NCBI GenBank assembly: GCA_903843125.1
Contig: CAIMOR010000055.1
Span: forward strand, 1-45,993
Length of the DNA: 45,993 bases
Source of the DNA: an uncultured Rhodospirillales bacterium
GTDB lineage: Bacteria; Pseudomonadota; Alphaproteobacteria; Acetobacterales; Acetobacteraceae
Direction of reading: 5' to 3'
Under the pieces are notes generated by a model. It made no database searches. It saw only the letters and a list, made by a program, of their open reading frames with translations, and had not been told where the DNA came from. Within the stretch, counting starts at the first letter, position 1. The number at the start of each line of letters is the position of its first letter. Positions 42,963-45,993 of the stretch are shown in pieces. Position numbers and translations under genes: made by a program.

Positions 42963-43502
42963 TTGCAGTGGGTTGCCCTAGCCATTGCCGTGCCGGTCCT
43001 GTTGCTGGCCGGCGTTGCCCTGGCCGCCTGGCTGCTGCCGGTACACCAGCTCAGCCGCCGCAGCCGCGACCTGGCGCAGCGCCCGGACCAGGTGTGGCAG
43101 GTGCTGACGGACTTCGAGGCCTATCCGCAGTGGCGCCGCCAGGTGCGCAGCATCACCCGCGTGCCCAGCGCGCCGCACCAGGAGCTGTGGCGCGAGAGCT
43201 ACGGCGGCACCGGCCTGACGCTGCGGACGGAGGTGGAGGACCACGGCCGCGTGCTGCTGCGCCACGTCGTCGGCAACAAGCTGGAGTTCGGTGGCGTCTG
43301 GCGCTTCGAGCTGACCCCGTTGCACAACGGCGGCACCCGGCTGGCGGTGATCGAGGCGGCCGAATACTACCGCCCGCTGCACCGGCTGGTGGCCCGCTAC
43401 GTCACCGGGGAGGGCCGCAACATCGACCTGTTCCTGGCCGACCTGGCGCGCGAGTTGCAGCGCCGGGAGCCGCACGGCCTGCCCCATACCGCGCTGGCCT
43501 GA
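42963..43502 (+). CDS. SRPBCC (START-like) domain protein with N-terminal membrane anchor
   Basis: This 179-residue protein has an N-terminal hydrophobic helix (5-27), which may be a membrane anchor, and a SRPBCC/polyketide-cyclase-like domain (about 38-160). The domain pattern is RPDQVWQVLTDFEAYPQWR and LLRHVVGNKLEFGGVWRFEL in two parts. Such folds bind hydrophobic ligands. The start is a TTG at 42963 with GAGG 8 nt upstream; no ATG fits. It stands 60 bp after the phosphatase gene. Its role is unknown. Confidence 0.8.
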   Translation: MQWVALAIAVPVLLLAGVALAAWLLPVHQLSRRSRDLAQRPDQVWQVLTDFEAYPQWRRQVRSITRVPSAPHQELWRESYGGTGLTLRTEVEDHGRVLLRHVVGNKLEFGGVWRFELTPLHNGGTRLAVIEAAEYYRPLHRLVARYVTGEGRNIDLFLADLARELQRREPHGLPHTALA

Positions 43503-43575
43503 CGCCGGCGGGCCGCGGTTGCGGCGGCTGGTGGAACGGCCCACATGCGGGACCTCAACCGGCAAGGCGCCCCGC

Positions 43576-44514
43576 ATGAACCCGGACGTTCCGCTCACCC
43601 TGCTGCCGCGCGCGCACGACATCGGCGGCTTCCTGGTGCGCCGCGCGCTGCCCAGCACGCAGCGCCAGATGGTCGGGCCCTTCATCTTCTACGACCAGAT
43701 GGGCCCGGGCGAGATGCTGGTGGGGCAGGGGCTGGACGTGCGCCCCCACCCGCATATCGGCCTGGCCACGGTGACCTACCTGTTCGACGGCAGCATCTTC
43801 CACCGCGACAGCCTGGGCAGCGCGCTGGCCATCGAACCCGGCGCGGTGAACTGGATGACCGCCGGCAGCGGCATCGTGCATTCCGAGCGCAGCACGCATG
43901 AGGACCGCGCCCGCCAGCGCCGCATCTTCGGCATCCAGAGCTGGGTGGCGCTGCCGCGCAGCGCCGAGGAGACCGCGCCGGCCTTCATCCACCATCCCGC
44001 GGCGACGCTGCCGACGCTGGACGCCGAGGGCGTGCAGCTGCGCCTGATCGCCGGCGTTGGCTGGGGGCTGAAGAGCCCGGTCGAGACCGCCTGGGGCACG
44101 ATCTACGCGGACGTCACCCTGGCGCCCGATGCCCGCCTGCCGCTGCCGGACCACCACGAGGAACGCGCCGCCTGGCTGCTTTCCGGCGAGGTCGAGGTGG
44201 CCGGCGACCGCTTCGGCCCGGGCCAGATGCTGGTGTTCCGCGCCGGCGACGCGCTGGCGCTGCGCGCCGGCCCGGAAGGTGCCCGGCTGATGGTGCTGGG
44301 CGGCGCGGCAATGGACGGCCCGCGCCATATCTGGTGGAACTTCGTCAGCAGCTCGCGCGAGCGGATCGAGCAGGCCAAGGCGGATTGGACCGCGCGCCGC
44401 ATGGGCCTGGTGCCGGGCGACGAGGCGGAATGGATTCCGCTGCCGGAAAACACGCGAGTCCAGGCCGCAACCAGGCCCGGCGAGGCACCGACCGGGAACG
44501 CGCCGGAGCGCTGA
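43576..44514 (+). CDS. Pirin family protein
   Basis: This 312-residue bicupin of the pirin family has metal-site motifs in the first cupin (RPHPHIGLATVTYLFDG, MTAGSGIVHSER) with His-His-His-Glu as in known iron pirins. The second cupin is at about 190-265. Bacterial pirins include quercetinase-like dioxygenases and regulators of central metabolism; no specific role can be read. The ATG at 43576 was chosen because the pirin similarity starts there (MNPDVPLTLLPRAHDIGGF). An extension to 43519 lacks family features. Confidence 0.88.
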   Translation: MNPDVPLTLLPRAHDIGGFLVRRALPSTQRQMVGPFIFYDQMGPGEMLVGQGLDVRPHPHIGLATVTYLFDGSIFHRDSLGSALAIEPGAVNWMTAGSGIVHSERSTHEDRARQRRIFGIQSWVALPRSAEETAPAFIHHPAATLPTLDAEGVQLRLIAGVGWGLKSPVETAWGTIYADVTLAPDARLPLPDHHEERAAWLLSGEVEVAGDRFGPGQMLVFRAGDALALRAGPEGARLMVLGGAAMDGPRHIWWNFVSSSRERIEQAKADWTARRMGLVPGDEAEWIPLPENTRVQAATRPGEAPTGNAPER

Positions 44515-44525
44515 GGGCAGGGCGG

Positions 44526-45359
44526 CTAGGCGCCCCGCTCAGCCCGCTTCGCCGCCTGCCACAGCGCTTCCATCTCATCCAGGCTGGCATCCGCGGGCGC
44601 CCGGCCCTCGGCGGCCAGCCCGGCCTCCACGCTGCCGAAGCGGCGCTCGAACTTGGCGTTGGCGGCGCGCAGGCAGGTCTCCGGGTCCAGGTCCAGCTTG
44701 CGGGCCAGGTTGGCCAGCACGAAGAACAGGTCGCCCACCTCGTCCTGCAGCCGCGCCGGGTCCATGCCCGGCAACTCCGCCCGCAGCTCGGCGGCTTCCT
44801 CCTCAAGCTTGTCCAGCACCTGGCCCGCATCGGGCCAATCGAAGCCGACGCGGGCAGCGCGGCGGGTCAGCTTGGCGGCGCGGGTCAGCGCCGGCAGCCC
44901 CACGGGCACCCCGGCCAGGGTGCCGGTCTCGGCCCGGCTGGCGCGCTCAGTGGCCTTCTGCGCGTCCCAGGCGGCATTCTGCGCGCCGACGTCGCGGGCC
45001 GCAGCCGCGCCGAACACGTGCGGATGGCGCCGGATCATCTTGTCGCTGATCGCCTCGGCAACCTCGGCGAATCCGAACCAGCCGGCCTCCGCCGCCATCT
45101 GGGCGTGGTAGACCACCTGGAACAACAGGTCGCCCAGCTCGTCCAGCAGCACCGCGGGTTGCGGCCCCTGGGCGATGGCATCGGCCACCTCATAGGCTTC
45201 CTCGATGGTGTAGGGCGCGATGCTGGCGAAGTCCTGCACGCGGTCCCACGGGCAGCCATCCGGCGCCCGCAGCCGGGCCATGATGGCAAGCAGCCGGGCC
45301 AGCGCCGCGGCGGGGGTGTCGGCGCCACGGGTTGGCGCAGGCGAGGGGGCTTCGGTCAT
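44526..45359 (-). CDS. mazG: Nucleoside triphosphate pyrophosphohydrolase MazG
   Basis: This 277-residue protein has two MazG domains. The first (about 20-135) has CPWDRVQ, EEAYEVADA and DELGDLLFQVVYHA; the second (about 160-265) has LEEEAAELRAEL and DEVGDLFFVLANLARKL. The acidic EExxE/ExxD patterns hold Mg2+ in both. It hydrolyses (d)NTPs to monophosphate and pyrophosphate and clears faulty nucleotides or lowers ppGpp. The ATG at 45359 (MTEAPSPAPT) starts a normal-length protein. The gene converges on the pirin gene with 11 bp between stops. Confidence 0.93.
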   Translation of the reverse strand: MTEAPSPAPTRGADTPAAALARLLAIMARLRAPDGCPWDRVQDFASIAPYTIEEAYEVADAIAQGPQPAVLLDELGDLLFQVVYHAQMAAEAGWFGFAEVAEAISDKMIRRHPHVFGAAAARDVGAQNAAWDAQKATERASRAETGTLAGVPVGLPALTRAAKLTRRAARVGFDWPDAGQVLDKLEEEAAELRAELPGMDPARLQDEVGDLFFVLANLARKLDLDPETCLRAANAKFERRFGSVEAGLAAEGRAPADASLDEMEALWQAAKRAERGA

Positions 45360-45505
45360 CCCCGCCTCATATCGGCCCCCCGGCGCCGCGGGAAGGCCCG
45401 CCGCCGGTGAATGTCGCCGACACAACACGACGCAACACCACCCCCGGTTGCGCCAGCCACGGGTTATTCTCCCGGCATCGAACCGCAGCCTTTGGGAATG
45501 CCATC

Positions 45506-45993
45506 ATGCCGCGCGATACCAGCTGGGAAGACGTCTGGGCCGAATACGATGCCCGCCAGGCCGGCCACGCGGCGCCACCCCCGGCCGCCGCGCCGGCCCG
45601 CACCGAGGCGCCCCGGCCGCGTCGGCCGAACCGGCTTGCGCTCGGCGGCCTGCTGGCGCTGCTGGTGGTGCTGCTGGTGGTGCTGCTGGGCCTGCCGTTC
45701 GGTGACGCCGGTGCCCCCGCCGTGGCCAGCCAGGAACAGGCGTTCCAGCGCCATACGATGATAGCGGTGGGGCTTTCCGGCGAGACCGACATGGGCGAGA
45801 GCCCGGCCGTCAGCCCACCGCCGGCCATGCTGCTGGCCGAGGCGGTGCTGCTGCCGATGCCGCCGCCGGCCTGGGTGCAGCCCAGCGCAACGCCTGCCGC
45901 TGAGCCCGCAGCACCCGCAGCCGCACGCGCCGCCGCACACCCGACCCGCCGCGTGGCCCGCGCCCGCCGCGTCGTCCGGCAACTCGTCGCTGC
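45506..45993 (+). CDS. Single-pass membrane protein of unknown function, 5' part
   Basis: The frame runs open from the ATG at 45506 to the window edge (162 complete codons, no stop). It begins MPRDTSWEDVWAEYDARQAG, followed by a Pro/Ala/Arg stretch, one membrane helix (about 43-63, LALGGLLALLVVLLVVLLG) and then a Pro/Ala-rich region with Arg-rich patches (RRVARARRVVRQ). The GGGA at 45494-45497 is a reasonable ribosome site. It resembles the N-terminal anchor region of a periplasmic protein. I do not recognise the family, and the C-terminus is missing. Confidence 0.6.
   Translation, partial: MPRDTSWEDVWAEYDARQAGHAAPPPAAAPARTEAPRPRRPNRLALGGLLALLVVLLVVLLGLPFGDAGAPAVASQEQAFQRHTMIAVGLSGETDMGESPAVSPPPAMLLAEAVLLPMPPPAWVQPSATPAAEPAAPAAARAAAHPTRRVARARRVVRQLVA

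Overview
The window is a very GC-rich, gene-dense bacterial chromosome segment. It most resembles an alphaproteobacterium of the Acetobacteraceae (Roseomonas-like). The reasons are the fused ispDF gene, the order dusB-ntrB-ntrC-ntrY-ntrX-dat-(HAD)-hfq-hflX, and an abundance of Bug/TctC-type periplasmic solute receptors. The family assignment is inference from gene order and protein families; no 16S rRNA or other phylogenetic marker is present. I saw no tRNA, rRNA, insertion sequence, prophage, CRISPR array or plasmid-type gene. No stretch longer than about 250 bp lacks a gene.

Left part (1-23145), accessory catabolism. After the 3' end of ssb comes a long minus-strand gene run (8758 to 185): glutathione-dependent formaldehyde dehydrogenase, an FHA-PP2C phosphatase, a thiolase-like protein with a DUF35 partner, an enoyl-CoA hydratase/isomerase, a two-domain class III CoA-transferase and two Bug receptors. 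Further modules follow: a plus-strand Bug receptor; an amidohydrolase and a 6PGDH-like dehydrogenase; a hyuA-hyuB-enoyl-CoA hydratase-Bug operon; another Bug receptor; an isolated cheZ; and an acyl-CoA carboxylase beta subunit with an alpha/beta hydrolase and a sixth Bug receptor. No TctA/TctB membrane permease is present. The layout suggests small scavenging modules, each joining a periplasmic receptor to CoA-ester or amide chemistry. Substrates cannot be named from sequence.

Middle part (23146-29663), signalling and envelope: a secreted GH8 endoglucanase (BcsZ type), a degenerate receiver protein, a divergent OmpR-type response regulator, a membrane PAS histidine kinase convergent with it, and an SCP2-type thiolase. 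The gap between the two receiver genes carries a repeated TTAA-N9-TTAA element, one copy close to each start codon.

Right part (29664-45993), conserved core: ispDF, the dusB-ntrB-ntrC-ntrY-ntrX nitrogen-control operon with overlapping or touching genes, a D-amino-acid transaminase, a HAD phosphatase, hfq, hflX, an inositol-monophosphatase-like gene, a SRPBCC protein, a pirin, mazG and the 5' part of a membrane protein. Between the thiolase and ispDF (29664-29781) there is a possible small RNA: a sigma-54-like promoter, a 5' hairpin, an unpaired CTCCTCC (anti-Shine-Dalgarno) stretch and a terminator-like hairpin. This is the most interesting non-coding signal in the window.
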